A DNA stretch of 64,000 nucleotides, taken from IMG/VR virus record IMGVR_UViG_3300042888_002988, positions 124,001-188,000 of that record. One strand, 5' to 3'. Positions 51,126 to 60,210 of the stretch are shown one piece after another. This DNA is from a virus. The notes beneath the pieces were generated by a model that searched no databases, was not told where the DNA came from, and worked only from the letters and a program-made list of their open reading frames with translations. The position numbers and the translations under genes are program-made. Position 1 is the stretch's first letter; every line of letters starts with the position of its first letter.

Positions 51126-51608
51126 ATGGATAAGAAGGAAGGACGTCGCAAACCAGGGCGGCCCCTGCTCGACGTCACGGACTTTCCGCACGCCGACTGG
51201 AGCCAGTCAGTGGAGCAGCTTCAGCAAGAGCTGGGCATAGGGCAGCGCGCGGCCTGGCGGCTTCGTCAGGAGGCACGCTCGCTGATCAGGCTACATCATC
51301 CGGAAAAGTTCAAGCCAGCGCGCCCTGGTCGCCGTGGGTATACGGTTGCGGATTTTCCGGGGGTGGACTGGACGTTACCGACAAGCGCGCTGGCTCAGAT
51401 TACCGGGTTGAATCGGGTCATCGTCTACCGTCTACTCAGAGAAGCCGGGGTTGACCCCGGGTCCCGTAAACAGCAACGCCAACACCAATTTCGAAAAGTC
51501 GACAGTCAAACACCAACACCAATCTCGAAAAGTCGACAGTTAAACACCAACACCAATCTCGAAAACCCGGGAGTAAACCACCAAAACGGACAACGCCAAT
51601 CCCGGTAA
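51126..51608 (+). CDS. HTH protein with internal duplication
   Basis: This 160-residue protein has two related helix-turn-helix-like units: DFPHADWSQSVEQL...IGQRAAWRLRQEA at about 19-49 and DFPGVDWTLPTSAL...LNRVIVYRLLREA at about 76-106. Both start DFP-x2-DW. The last 45 residues are Gln/Thr/Asn-rich (NTNTNLENPGVNHQNGQ). They are encoded by three 34-bp repeats that look like DNA-binding sites. It may bind the repeat array in and after its own gene, as an origin-binding or repressor protein. Confidence 0.7.
   Translation: MDKKEGRRKPGRPLLDVTDFPHADWSQSVEQLQQELGIGQRAAWRLRQEARSLIRLHHPEKFKPARPGRRGYTVADFPGVDWTLPTSALAQITGLNRVIVYRLLREAGVDPGSRKQQRQHQFRKVDSQTPTPISKSRQLNTNTNLENPGVNHQNGQRQSR
51481..51582 (+). 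repeat. Three direct 34-bp repeats
   Basis: Units begin AACACCAAT at 51481, 51515 and 51549, exactly 34 bp apart, and continue (T/C)TCGAAAAG or a variant. They lie inside the 3' end of the HTH gene. A fourth variant, AACGCCAAT, is at 51592. Confidence 0.85.
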
Positions 51609-51623
51609 AACGTATGGTGTTTG

Positions 51624-51836
51624 ATTGGTGTTGGTGGTTTTTTGTATTGATTTACAGTGAGTTACAAAAACACCAATCCGGAAAACCCATTTCCTATAGT
51701 AAGAAAAAAAGAATAGACGCGTGCGCGTAGTGTAGGAATTGACTTTTCCGGATTGGTGTTGCTATAAACCCATGGTAATCAACGGATTAAAAAAACCACC
51801 AACGAGCAACACCATACATTTCCGCAGATTGGTGTT
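51624..51836. repeat. Inverted and direct AACACCAAT sites, candidate origin/operator region
   Basis: Inverted sites ATTGGTGTT lie at 51624, 51752 and 51828; a direct site is at 51669 and a partial one at 51808. The pair 51669-51685 and 51744-51760 forms a perfect 17-bp inverted repeat (AACACCAATCCGGAAAA). The spacer at about 51690-51740 is AT-rich. Array, AT-rich spacer and a helicase gene upstream fit a replication origin; an operator region is the alternative. Confidence 0.65.
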
Positions 51837-51884
51837 GGTGTTTCCTATTCGACGTAGTTCCCGGGCCAACAACCGCAAAGCGAA

Positions 51885-51914
51885 GGCGCCGATCCTCGGG
51901 AGAAGATCGGCGCC
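51885..51914 (+). terminator. Intrinsic terminator downstream of HTH gene
   Basis: GGCGCCGATC (51885-51894) pairs with GATCGGCGCC (51905-51914), a ten-base loop between, then ccgttggctgttttg. It likely ends the helicase-HTH transcript. Confidence 0.7.
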
Positions 51915-52149
51915 CCGTTGGCTGTTTTGAGGTATCCCCGGTGAAACACCGCACAATGCGACTCGTGCTCCTCGCTGGCAACTTTACTCCGCTACGGGAG
52001 CAGCGTCAACCTATAAAACCAACGGTATTTCATTAAGTTGAACAAACCGATTGACGGTCGACAGCGCCGCCGCTACTCATCTTTTGTTGACCGCGCGGTT
52101 TGGCTGCCGCGTCGGATTCACCACGAACCAACTATCACAATGCGACAAC
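51915..52149. other. Leader region, no gene seen
   Basis: This 235-base stretch between the terminator and the start at 52150 is of mixed composition. An in-frame extension of the next gene to 52051 exists but reads unlike the gene body. It presumably carries the promoter of the 52150 operon; no box is assigned. Confidence 0.4.
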
Positions 52150-53940
52150 ATGAACCAAACTTCACATGAAGCCCGGGCGTCAATGCTATCGGAGCTGCTA
52201 CTCTATCATGCCTTCTTAGGGAGAGGTTATATCTCCCCATTTCCAGTCACTCGCGGTATCGTATTCTCGTCCGCGACACCGGCCGACGCGCTCAACAATG
52301 TGTTCAGCGTCGAGGCTTTGTTCCACCGCTTTCACGAGCAGGCCATAGCCGAAGACAGGCGAGCGCTTGAGCAAGCCGAGAATCAGCCCGAAGCCCTCGC
52401 GGTGGTCACCGGCATGACCAAGGCCAAGCTGAAGGAGATGAAGGAAAAACTATCCAGGCGGTCACACACTGTGTGGACGGAGGACAATACGTTGAAGTCC
52501 ACGATCGTCGAACTGCTGAAAAACCATTACTATGGGGCGTTCACCTACCTTGACGCCACCGGTTCCCGGTTGGCCGGTAGCCTGGCACACCCGTCCAAGC
52601 TATCAGCTGATCTTGGTTGGCGGTCGCTGCTGGAGGGCACTACCGACGCGACGTTCATTCGGGCCGGCTCAACGGGCGGCGCGCTCATCCACTCGCTCGC
52701 CGGTATGAATCCGATCTTCAACTACTACTCGCATTGCATGGAGCCACAGTTGGAAAAGCTCATCGAGAAGATCAGGAACTCGTCGCAGGGCCAGGTAGGC
52801 CTGGGCACCTCGGTTGTCATCCGCGGACGCCCCGGTATTTTTAGCGGCACGTCGGTCGATACGCTCTACTCGCTGGTCACGCGGGTGTTTGCGCTCGGTG
52901 ATCAGCCGGAGGCAAAACGGGTGCGCGTCCGCTTTGCCCCGGGTCTGGAACGTGCGTGGCATGAGTTTCTCAACTGGCACCTGGGTGACCTGCTGGGTGA
53001 TCCAGATCCGCCGGCATGGCAGGTGAAGCTTGCGCAGGGAGCGCCAACGTCTCCCCGCGTTTCGGTCCTGTTCGCGGCTCGGGCGGCCATGGTGAACGCG
53101 TTTCTGCAGGCAGCGGAAGCCAACCCCGCCGGACCGCTGCGCGAGATCGAGTTGGACGACCGCGCGCTCATGACTGCGCAGGAAATGGCGAAGTTCCTCT
53201 ACCGCACTTCCAGCAACCAGGAGAGCTATGAGAAGCGACTCAAGAACCTGAAAGATCCAAAGGAGGTATTCCTCACTCCGCACAAGCTGGACATCGCCCG
53301 CATCGCAATCATGGAAGCGATCGAGCGTGCACCGCTGCGGAGGCTGTCGCGCGAAAACGTCCGACGTGAAGTGATGGGGGCCACGCTGGGGCTGCTGGAC
53401 GAGCTGGTGAGGCTTGGCGAGATCAACGAGCTGTGCGGCACAGAAGAGTGTCAGATGGGTAAAACCACGCGCGCCTACACACTTCCCAAGTTTGCTCCGC
53501 CTGGCAACATGCAGGACGCGCTGGTGGAATACGAGGAGGCTGTCGCCGACTTCGCTGAACGCCCGGAAGCTTTTCCGGACAGCGATGCATTGATTGCGGC
53601 GCAAAGGCTGCGTGAGAAAGCGGCGATCATGCGTGCGGATCATTTCCTGCCGGTCGTGCCACTGTCTCGGATGTCCAAAGGTGAGATCCGTTCGCTGCCC
53701 AAGGTGCTGGCTATGTTCCCCAGCTCGTTCCTACTCCGCGGCGATGCCACCGACATTCCCGAGCCGAAGGATTTGCTGGATGACGCAGACACTCCGCTGG
53801 ACCGCGGCGGTATCAATCTATGGGTGCGCTACAAACCCGGCGGCGGTGACTTCACTGACTGGCATCGCGCCAAGCAGATGCAGTTGGCACAATACTGGGG
53901 CGAGGATGATGAACAAGCGCCGGGCGTCGTTCCGGCTTAA
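52150..53940 (+). CDS. Replication-region protein, possible divergent ATPase
   Basis: This 596-residue protein starts from ATG 52150 (MNQTSHEARASML), preceded by the A/C-rich cgacaac. The region IRAGSTGGALIHSLAGM near residue 175 looks like a decayed P-loop. GLGTSVVIRGRPGIFSGTSV near 220-240 resembles parts of phage DUF3987-like helicase/primase proteins. Neither is a full motif. It sits directly upstream of the primase operon and downstream of the repeat array, so a replication initiation or partner role is likely but unproven. Confidence 0.5.
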   Translation: MNQTSHEARASMLSELLLYHAFLGRGYISPFPVTRGIVFSSATPADALNNVFSVEALFHRFHEQAIAEDRRALEQAENQPEALAVVTGMTKAKLKEMKEKLSRRSHTVWTEDNTLKSTIVELLKNHYYGAFTYLDATGSRLAGSLAHPSKLSADLGWRSLLEGTTDATFIRAGSTGGALIHSLAGMNPIFNYYSHCMEPQLEKLIEKIRNSSQGQVGLGTSVVIRGRPGIFSGTSVDTLYSLVTRVFALGDQPEAKRVRVRFAPGLERAWHEFLNWHLGDLLGDPDPPAWQVKLAQGAPTSPRVSVLFAARAAMVNAFLQAAEANPAGPLREIELDDRALMTAQEMAKFLYRTSSNQESYEKRLKNLKDPKEVFLTPHKLDIARIAIMEAIERAPLRRLSRENVRREVMGATLGLLDELVRLGEINELCGTEECQMGKTTRAYTLPKFAPPGNMQDALVEYEEAVADFAERPEAFPDSDALIAAQRLREKAAIMRADHFLPVVPLSRMSKGEIRSLPKVLAMFPSSFLLRGDATDIPEPKDLLDDADTPLDRGGINLWVRYKPGGGDFTDWHRAKQMQLAQYWGEDDEQAPGVVPA

Positions 53941-53951
53941 CCAAACAGCAC

Positions 53952-54215
53952 ATGCACACTGATAGAAAATTGATTTCCCTGCACGGGGGACACTGGAACG
54001 GTATATCCATTGAGGACTCCGGAACCGTAGTCGTGAAGCTCGGAATCGCATCCGCTTACGAAGACACACCCAACGGTCGCCGGCCGCTGGTTGGCGCCAG
54101 GGTAGGTCATGCGATCTACGAGTTCGCCAGCCGGTATGCCCGGGATGAAGCGTTTTTCCTAAGCAACCACTGGGAAGGTATTTGTGAGGGCATACAGGAG
54201 GTCGGCGATGAGTGA
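53952..54215 (+). CDS. Small protein before primase
   Basis: This 87-residue protein has leader ccaaacagcac. Mixed alpha/beta with His and aromatic residues, no known motif. Its end overlaps the primase start by eight bases, and the aggaggt in its 3' end probably serves as Shine-Dalgarno for the primase. Confidence 0.55.
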   Translation: MHTDRKLISLHGGHWNGISIEDSGTVVVKLGIASAYEDTPNGRRPLVGARVGHAIYEFASRYARDEAFFLSNHWEGICEGIQEVGDE

Positions 54216-55680
54216 CGACATCCGCACCAATGACAGCGCCGCCCACGCACCGGATGAAGTCCGGCGCTGGGCCAAGCGCATCGTGGAAGCGCAGGGATGC
54301 CCTGCGATTCTGGCCAAGGAAGTGAGTGGCTACCACCTCTACATCCCGTGTCCGGAGTGCCTGGTCACCCACGGCCGCCGTGAGCTGGACGATCCCAAGT
54401 ATGCGATCAACCTGAGCGTGCTGGCCGGGCTCGGCGAGTATCGCGACGAAACCGAAGGTCAGGCGTGGCGTCCCAACCTGTTCGAGGATCGGGAAGAGAT
54501 GCGCAAGAAGAAGGAGTTCGGGGCCGGAGTGTGCATGCGCACCAGGTCGTCGAGAAAACCGCACCTGGTGCCGATGGCCGATATCATGACCATGGGCACC
54601 GTCACGGAGCGTCACCCAGACATCCAGACGCGGGCTGACATGCGCGGCGGCGCTGCCTCTGATAACGTCGAGGAGATGTGGGAGGAGGATCCCGTGTCCG
54701 GCAAGCTGTGCCCGCCTCCTCCTGGAGAGGTGGTACCACTGGGTAGCCTGCCACCGAAGCACCCGGCCATCCAGTATCTGGTGAACCGCGGCTACGACAT
54801 CGCGGCGCTGGAGGACCAGTTCAAGATGGCCTTCTGCGTCAAGGAATACCCCTACGGCCAGAAGAACATCTTCTACCGCAAGATGCCGGGCGGCTGGAAG
54901 GACTCGCCGCAGCATCGGATCGTGTTCTACTCGATGGTGGGCGGGATGCCATTGTCCTGGCAGGCCCGCGTGATCGAGAAGCTGTCCGAGGACGAGCTCA
55001 ACAAATACATGCTGCATCCTTACGCCGGCGGGTTCTATCGCGGTAAGGACACCAGCAGCATCCTGCGCTCGTTCAAGAAGTCGTTCAAGATGGGCAGCGA
55101 CGGTGACAAGGTCCAGCTGGTGTGGGACGACGGCCGCAGCGGTTACTGGCTACACGTGTGGAGCCACACCCACACCAGAGCTAACCCCAAGGCCGCGTGG
55201 TTGCCGATGGCGCCCTACGATGAGATCGGCGAGACCGGGACATTCAAGTTCCGCCCGTCGAAATATCGCACGGCGAAGTATTCCCACCGGCAGTTGATGG
55301 GCTGGGATGCGGCACAGAAACGAGCCGCCAAGGACGTCGAGGAGCTGCGCTGGTGCGTGTTGTGCGAGGGCCCGTTGGACGGCGGTCGAATCGGTGCCGG
55401 CGGACTCCCGGTGACCGGGTCGTCCATCAGCATGGAGAACGCTGCCAAGGTCGTCAGCAACTACCACCTGGTCTTCATGGCCTTCGACGATGACGTGGCC
55501 GGCCGCGAGGCTACCGCCAAGATCACGTCGATCCTGCGGTCTCCGCACCACAAGTCGTCGATCATGCTGGATCTCGTGTTCTTGCCGCTGCCGCAGGGCC
55601 GGGATCCAGGTGACCTGACGCCATTCGAATACTCCACGATCTTCAACCGAGCTTTGAAACGCGCCAAGCGCGACCACTAA
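54208..55680 (+). CDS. Toprim DNA primase
   Basis: This 490-residue protein would make RNA primers for the phage fork. CPECLVTHG at about 48-56 is one half of a zinc site. WCVLCEGPLDGGRIGAGG at about 380-397 is the first Toprim motif (E) and FMAFDDDVAGREATAKI near 426-442 the DxD motif. Domain order fits a T7 gp4-type primase half without the helicase domain; the helicase is encoded separately at 49669. ATG at 54208 is chosen because an AGGAGG lies 8-13 bases upstream. Confidence 0.8.
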   Translation: MSDDIRTNDSAAHAPDEVRRWAKRIVEAQGCPAILAKEVSGYHLYIPCPECLVTHGRRELDDPKYAINLSVLAGLGEYRDETEGQAWRPNLFEDREEMRKKKEFGAGVCMRTRSSRKPHLVPMADIMTMGTVTERHPDIQTRADMRGGAASDNVEEMWEEDPVSGKLCPPPPGEVVPLGSLPPKHPAIQYLVNRGYDIAALEDQFKMAFCVKEYPYGQKNIFYRKMPGGWKDSPQHRIVFYSMVGGMPLSWQARVIEKLSEDELNKYMLHPYAGGFYRGKDTSSILRSFKKSFKMGSDGDKVQLVWDDGRSGYWLHVWSHTHTRANPKAAWLPMAPYDEIGETGTFKFRPSKYRTAKYSHRQLMGWDAAQKRAAKDVEELRWCVLCEGPLDGGRIGAGGLPVTGSSISMENAAKVVSNYHLVFMAFDDDVAGREATAKITSILRSPHHKSSIMLDLVFLPLPQGRDPGDLTPFEYSTIFNRALKRAKRDH

Positions 55681-55689
55681 ACTACCCAC

Positions 55690-56460
55690 ATGTACAGCCC
55701 ATTCAATAAACTGCACCCAGCCCCGCACGAAAACGGGAAACGCTTACACTTCAACGTCAAGAACGCGAAGCTGATCAAAACCCGCACGGCAGCCTTCTCC
55801 CTGCCCGCGGGTTACACTTGCCCCGGAGCGAATGAATGTCTCGCCTGGGCAGACCGAAACGAAAACCGTTTAATTGAGGGACCTAACTCTAAGCATCGCT
55901 GCTTTGCTGCGTCGCTGGAGATTGCGCGAAAGTCTGTTCGTGTCTCCGTCGATCGTAACTTAGCAGCGCTGCAACAAGCGCGGACTGTGGAAAGGATGGC
56001 GGACTTGATCGATATGAATCTGCCTGCCGTGTTCTTCCACCACATCCGAATTCACGCTGACGGTGACTTCTACAACCAGGAGTATTTCCTCGCCTGGCTG
56101 GAAGCTGCTCGACGCAACCCCAGGCGGTTGTTCTACGCCTACACCAAGAGCCTGCCGATCTGGATCAAGTTCAGGGCGGCACTCCCCGAGAACTTCGTAC
56201 TCACGGCTTCTTGGGGTGGCAAATGGGACCATCTCATCGAGCCCAACGGACTGCGCAGCGCACGTGTCGTCTATCACCCGGAGGAGGCTGAGCGCCTCGG
56301 ACTGGAGATTGACCACGATGACAGTTGTGCTCGATCGAAAGACGGCAAAGACTTCGCCCTGCTCCTGCACGGCGTACAAGCAAAGGGATCGGAAGCATCG
56401 GAAGCTCTCAAGCGGATGAAACGCGAGAAGATCAAATTCTCTTACAGCCAAGAGGCATAA
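55690..56460 (+). CDS. Gp88-like protein
   Basis: This 256-residue protein matches a phage family (Gp88) by three conserved lines: TCPGANECLAWADR near 43-56, RIHADGDFYNQEYFLAW near 119-135 and FYAYTKSLPIW near 146-156. The Cys and His pattern suggests metal binding. The family's biochemical role is not known to me; it often sits among replication genes, as here. Leader actacccac lacks Shine-Dalgarno. Confidence 0.65.
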   Translation: MYSPFNKLHPAPHENGKRLHFNVKNAKLIKTRTAAFSLPAGYTCPGANECLAWADRNENRLIEGPNSKHRCFAASLEIARKSVRVSVDRNLAALQQARTVERMADLIDMNLPAVFFHHIRIHADGDFYNQEYFLAWLEAARRNPRRLFYAYTKSLPIWIKFRAALPENFVLTASWGGKWDHLIEPNGLRSARVVYHPEEAERLGLEIDHDDSCARSKDGKDFALLLHGVQAKGSEASEALKRMKREKIKFSYSQEA

Positions 56461-56485
56461 CCAAACACACGCAAACCAAACTGAT

Positions 56486-57202
56486 ATGAATACCACCTGC
56501 ATTCCCACTGACCACAAAGACATGATCAACCGCCTGTTCAAGGGCGGAGACAAGCTGCTGCCGCAAATCATCGATCACGATGTGACGCTGCTGCACGCTG
56601 CCATCGGCATCGCCGGCGAAGCCGCCGAGTTGGAGAAAGCCGTCCTGCCCATGAGGTTGGATATGGCCTACAAGATGGCGCCGATGAAGCGCATCAACGA
56701 CGGCGTCAAGCACTCCCAGTGGGATGGTTACGACGGGTTTTCCGGCGTGCCGGTCGAGAACATCACTGAAGAGCTCGGTGATCATTTGTTCTATGAGGGA
56801 GCGCTGCGTATCGCCACCGAGCTGGAGGAACTGCCGGACGAGTTTCGTCAGCCGAAGCTATGGACAGCCTCCAGCCCGTTATCGCGCGCCAACCAAGGGC
56901 AGCCGCGCAAGCTGGTGCTGTGCGAGCTGATCAGTCTGCACTCGGTAATCGCCGGGGACATTCTGGACGTCGTCAAGAAGCGTGTCATGTATCGCAAAGA
57001 GCTGGACCGTGATAAGCTGACTCACTTGCTGGTGGATGACTGCTGGGTTGTGCAGGGCATCGCCGACATCCTCGGCATCAGCGAGAACGACATTCGCACC
57101 CACAACTTGAATAAGCTCGAGCGCGGCGCCAACGCCCGCTACAAGGACGGCTACTCGGACCAGGCCGCCCAGGATCGCGCTGACAAGAAAGGAGAGGAAT
57201 GA
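56486..57202 (+). CDS. MazG-like NTP pyrophosphohydrolase
   Basis: This 238-residue protein has HAAIGIAGEAAELE near 37-50 and ITEELGDHLFYEG near 92-104. These are the two metal-binding helices of all-alpha MazG-like and dUTPase-like pyrophosphatases. It would hydrolyse nucleoside triphosphates, for instance to change nucleotide pools or ppGpp-related signals. A C-terminal half of unknown fold follows. Leader ccaaacacacgcaaaccaaact is typical of this phage. Stop overlaps the next start. Confidence 0.65.
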   Translation: MNTTCIPTDHKDMINRLFKGGDKLLPQIIDHDVTLLHAAIGIAGEAAELEKAVLPMRLDMAYKMAPMKRINDGVKHSQWDGYDGFSGVPVENITEELGDHLFYEGALRIATELEELPDEFRQPKLWTASSPLSRANQGQPRKLVLCELISLHSVIAGDILDVVKKRVMYRKELDRDKLTHLLVDDCWVVQGIADILGISENDIRTHNLNKLERGANARYKDGYSDQAAQDRADKKGEE

Positions 57203-58932
57203 TGGACTTGGAAGCATTCATGCGTGACATGCTGCAGAAGGACATCAGCCACATCGAAGGCGCGGCGCCGGTCAACCGTCGCAAACGTGCGAGCGTGGAG
57301 GAGCTGCAGGCCAGGCTGGCCTACTACCAGAAGAACAACCCCGACTTCGAAGTAACGGAGGAGCATCTGGAGATTCTGCAGGCCATCTTCAGTGAGCACC
57401 GCAACACGCTCATCACGGGCGGCGCTGGCGTCGGTAAGACATCCTTCGTGCGGACAGTGCTGATCCCGGAGCTGGATCACCGGAACATGCACTGGGCGGT
57501 TACAGCCACCACCGGCATCGCCGGCAGCCACCTAGACGGGAAGACGATGCACTCGTTCTTCGGCATCGGGCTCGGGCCTGACTGGCCGGAGCTCTACCCG
57601 CGCAAGATGTCCGAATACCTCGAAGACATCAGCCCCGGCGACCCAGTTCCGCGTCCGCAGGACATGAGCGTCGAGGAGCGCAACGCTTGGTATCGGATGT
57701 TCTACGATGTGTGGCTGAACGGCCCCAAGGTGAAGAAGGGGCAGCGCAGCGGTGTCATGGCCCGCCTCCGATCGCACGAGATCGTGCTGATCGATGAGGT
57801 GTCCATGATGCACGGCGACGCCATGCTAGGCTATCTGGACTTCATGCTGAAGGAAATCCGCGGCAGCTCCGCCCCTTTCGGCGGTCTGCAGCTGGTGTTT
57901 ATCGGCGACTTCGCCCAGCTGCCGCCGGTGGAAGAAGGCGGCGACCCTGACAAGGCCGACTGGGCATTCATGTCCAAGGCCTGGGATGAGGGCCGGGTAA
58001 AGTGCATTGAGCTGACCAAGGTGTTCCGCCAAGGTGACCAACGGTTCATCCGGTTCCTCAACAATATCCGCAGCGGGCAGCTGACACCAGACGATCGACA
58101 ATACGCCGCGACCTTCGTGCGGACGGACCTGACGCTGGAGGAGACCAAGCACTACACCTTCCTGGTGCCCACCAACGATCAGGCGCGGAGGATCAACCTC
58201 GCGTCGCTGGATCAATACGAAGGTCCGAACTTACCGCTGAACGCCGAGTTCTACGTCTACCCAGAACTGCAGAGGATGAAGGACTGGGAAGCTAGGGACA
58301 TTGGTAAGGTCAAGGAAGAATTGACCAAGGCAATGGGGAGGAGGCTGCTCGCTCCGCGTCACTTCGTGCGGATCGGCTACCCGGTCATGTTCACTGTCAA
58401 CGACCACTTGGAAGGTCAGTTTGTCAACGGCACCAGGGGGTTTGTGCGTGAGGTCAATATCAACCCTCGGTCGGACGAGGTCGGATGGGATGACACTGAC
58501 AATATCGTTGTCGGGATCCCAGGCCGCAAAGAGGGAGATCCGGAGCGCCTGGTGACACTCACGCGTTGGGCCTATAGCCGGGAGCGGGAGCAGGACTCAA
58601 AGGAGCAGGTTGCTGTGGGCACCGAGTGGAATGCCACGCCGGGCAACCCGAAGCTGCCGGAATACATCAGCATATATCCGACGGTGAAGCAGTTTCCTCT
58701 GATCCCGGCCGTGGCCATCACCATCCACAAGTCGCAAGGCATGTCGATGGACAGCGGCATTCTGGCACTGGCTCGCACGTTCGCGGCGGGGCATGTGTAT
58801 GTCGGCTTGTCGAGGTTGCGATCTCCGGAGGGCCTGGTGCTCACGGACCGTGATTTCGATGTGCGTGTGGATCCTATCGTTATGGAATTCTACAGCTCAA
58901 TAAGAGAATCAATATGCCTGACAGTGCCCTGA
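57199..58932 (+). CDS. Pif1/RecD2-like helicase
   Basis: This 577-residue SF1B helicase has Walker A GGAGVGKT at 74-81, motif II LIDEVSMMHG near 197-206, motif III FIGDFAQLPPV near 234-244 and FRQGDQRFIRF near 273-283. The late IHKSQGMSMDSG and YVGLSRLRS motifs V and VI are near 514-545. Members such as T4 Dda unwind DNA and displace proteins at forks. Start ATGATG with aaaggagagg upstream. It overlaps the next gene by 19 bases. Confidence 0.88.
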   Translation: MMDLEAFMRDMLQKDISHIEGAAPVNRRKRASVEELQARLAYYQKNNPDFEVTEEHLEILQAIFSEHRNTLITGGAGVGKTSFVRTVLIPELDHRNMHWAVTATTGIAGSHLDGKTMHSFFGIGLGPDWPELYPRKMSEYLEDISPGDPVPRPQDMSVEERNAWYRMFYDVWLNGPKVKKGQRSGVMARLRSHEIVLIDEVSMMHGDAMLGYLDFMLKEIRGSSAPFGGLQLVFIGDFAQLPPVEEGGDPDKADWAFMSKAWDEGRVKCIELTKVFRQGDQRFIRFLNNIRSGQLTPDDRQYAATFVRTDLTLEETKHYTFLVPTNDQARRINLASLDQYEGPNLPLNAEFYVYPELQRMKDWEARDIGKVKEELTKAMGRRLLAPRHFVRIGYPVMFTVNDHLEGQFVNGTRGFVREVNINPRSDEVGWDDTDNIVVGIPGRKEGDPERLVTLTRWAYSREREQDSKEQVAVGTEWNATPGNPKLPEYISIYPTVKQFPLIPAVAITIHKSQGMSMDSGILALARTFAAGHVYVGLSRLRSPEGLVLTDRDFDVRVDPIVMEFYSSIRESICLTVP

Positions 58933-59948
58933 TAGATACGCTGCTGAAACACCGCGAGGCAATGGACTGTGACTTAGTCACATTGCCTCGCATGGCCTTC
59001 TGGAACAACTCGGTCAAAACGGCCGAGCAGAAGGCTCACATCATTGATCGCGCCCAGACCCTGCAGGCCGGGATCAACCGGCCCTTCGAGGACAAGCTGC
59101 TGCACGCCCGCAAGGTCATAAAGCAGTCCCTGGAGGTGGCCGGTGTCAACTGGGCGGTCAGCTACTCGGCGGGGCGGGACAGCACTGCGCTGTCCCACCT
59201 GATGACGGAGGAGATCGGTATCCGCCACGTTCCGCACATCATGAGCAACACCCGGATGGAATATCCGGAGACGCTACAGATGTTCAAGGTGTGGAAGCTG
59301 TGGCTTGCCGAGCGTGGCGTGGAGTGCCACCAGGTGTTCCCCGAGATGCGCCCCAAGGAATTGTGGCCGCTGATCGGTGTGCCTCTGTGGAGCAAGCAGA
59401 TCGCCTACAAGTATCGTAAGTTCGCGGCATCCAAGAGCGACAAAATTCCGGCCCACACGCCGGAGGACCTGCACGATCAGTTCCGTCAGGCGAAAGCCGC
59501 GGGACTGAAGATCACCGAGAAGTGCTGCGACTACCTCAAGAAGAAGCCCATGAAAAAGTGGGACAAGGAAAACAACGTCCAGGGTCATTTCACCGGCGTG
59601 CGCTGCTCCGAGTCACGCGCACGCCGGCTGGCCTGGATCACGTCGGGGGCGCTATATCAGGCGGTGCACCACGGCGGCCTGTGGATATCGAATCCGCTGG
59701 CGTTCTGGACTGACGCGGACGTGGCACGCTACCTCGACGAGAGGAAGATCCACGTCCTGCGCCCCGACACGCTGAGCGGCGGATCGGGGTGTGTGACCTG
59801 CATGTTCGGCTGCCGTAGCCGGGCGCAGGAAGGGACACCCAACGCCATGCAGGACCTGAAGACCAGGAACCCGAAGATGTGGCAGACCGCCCTGGATGAC
59901 TGGGGCTATCGCGAAGTGCTTGATCAATTAGGAATACCATATGAGTGA
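58914..59948 (+). CDS. PAPS reductase/ATP-PPase family protein
   Basis: This 344-residue protein has VSYSAGRDSTALSHL at about 82-96, a PP-loop of the adenosine-phosphosulfate reductase family. SNTRMEYPETLQMF (about 111-124), TGVRCSESRARRLAW and a C-terminal Cys cluster CVTCMFGC are also family features. Phage members often take part in nucleic-acid modification or sulfur handling (DndC-like), not sulfate reduction. A sulfotransferase is encoded elsewhere in the window, but a shared pathway is speculative. The gene lies among replication genes. Confidence 0.75.
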   Translation: MPDSALIDTLLKHREAMDCDLVTLPRMAFWNNSVKTAEQKAHIIDRAQTLQAGINRPFEDKLLHARKVIKQSLEVAGVNWAVSYSAGRDSTALSHLMTEEIGIRHVPHIMSNTRMEYPETLQMFKVWKLWLAERGVECHQVFPEMRPKELWPLIGVPLWSKQIAYKYRKFAASKSDKIPAHTPEDLHDQFRQAKAAGLKITEKCCDYLKKKPMKKWDKENNVQGHFTGVRCSESRARRLAWITSGALYQAVHHGGLWISNPLAFWTDADVARYLDERKIHVLRPDTLSGGSGCVTCMFGCRSRAQEGTPNAMQDLKTRNPKMWQTALDDWGYREVLDQLGIPYE

Positions 59949-60210
59949 ATCTGAAAATGCAAAGTTAAGGGCAGCCCTCGAGAAGTTCGTGAGCTGCATC
60001 AACGTCACCGGCGGAATGCTGAAATACGAGTCAGGGAACATCGCCGGATGCGGCGGAGACCCGGAGTGGATCGACTTGTCGGATGCCTACGTGGTGGCTT
60101 GCGAGGCGCTGGGTATTGAGCCCAAGACCCAGCTGGTAGCTGACGACGATTACGAAGGCGGCACCGAGAGCATCTTGGATATAGTTTCGAAGGAGGCATC
60201 GGATGAGTGA
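59941..60210 (+). CDS. Small acidic protein before polymerase
   Basis: This 89-residue, acidic protein has two or three Cys. Overlaps both neighbours by eight bases. The polymerase start is preceded by aaggaggc inside this gene. Unknown function, perhaps a polymerase partner by location. Confidence 0.55.
   Translation: MSESENAKLRAALEKFVSCINVTGGMLKYESGNIAGCGGDPEWIDLSDAYVVACEALGIEPKTQLVADDDYEGGTESILDIVSKEASDE

Noticed and set aside
51481-51582. CRISPR array
   Set aside because: Three 34-bp units abut without unique spacers and further copies are inverted; this fits binding sites, not CRISPR.
58914-59948. Assimilatory sulfate reduction enzyme
   Set aside because: Only the PP-loop and Cys cluster match the wider family; gene context is replication, so metabolic sulfate reduction is not supported.
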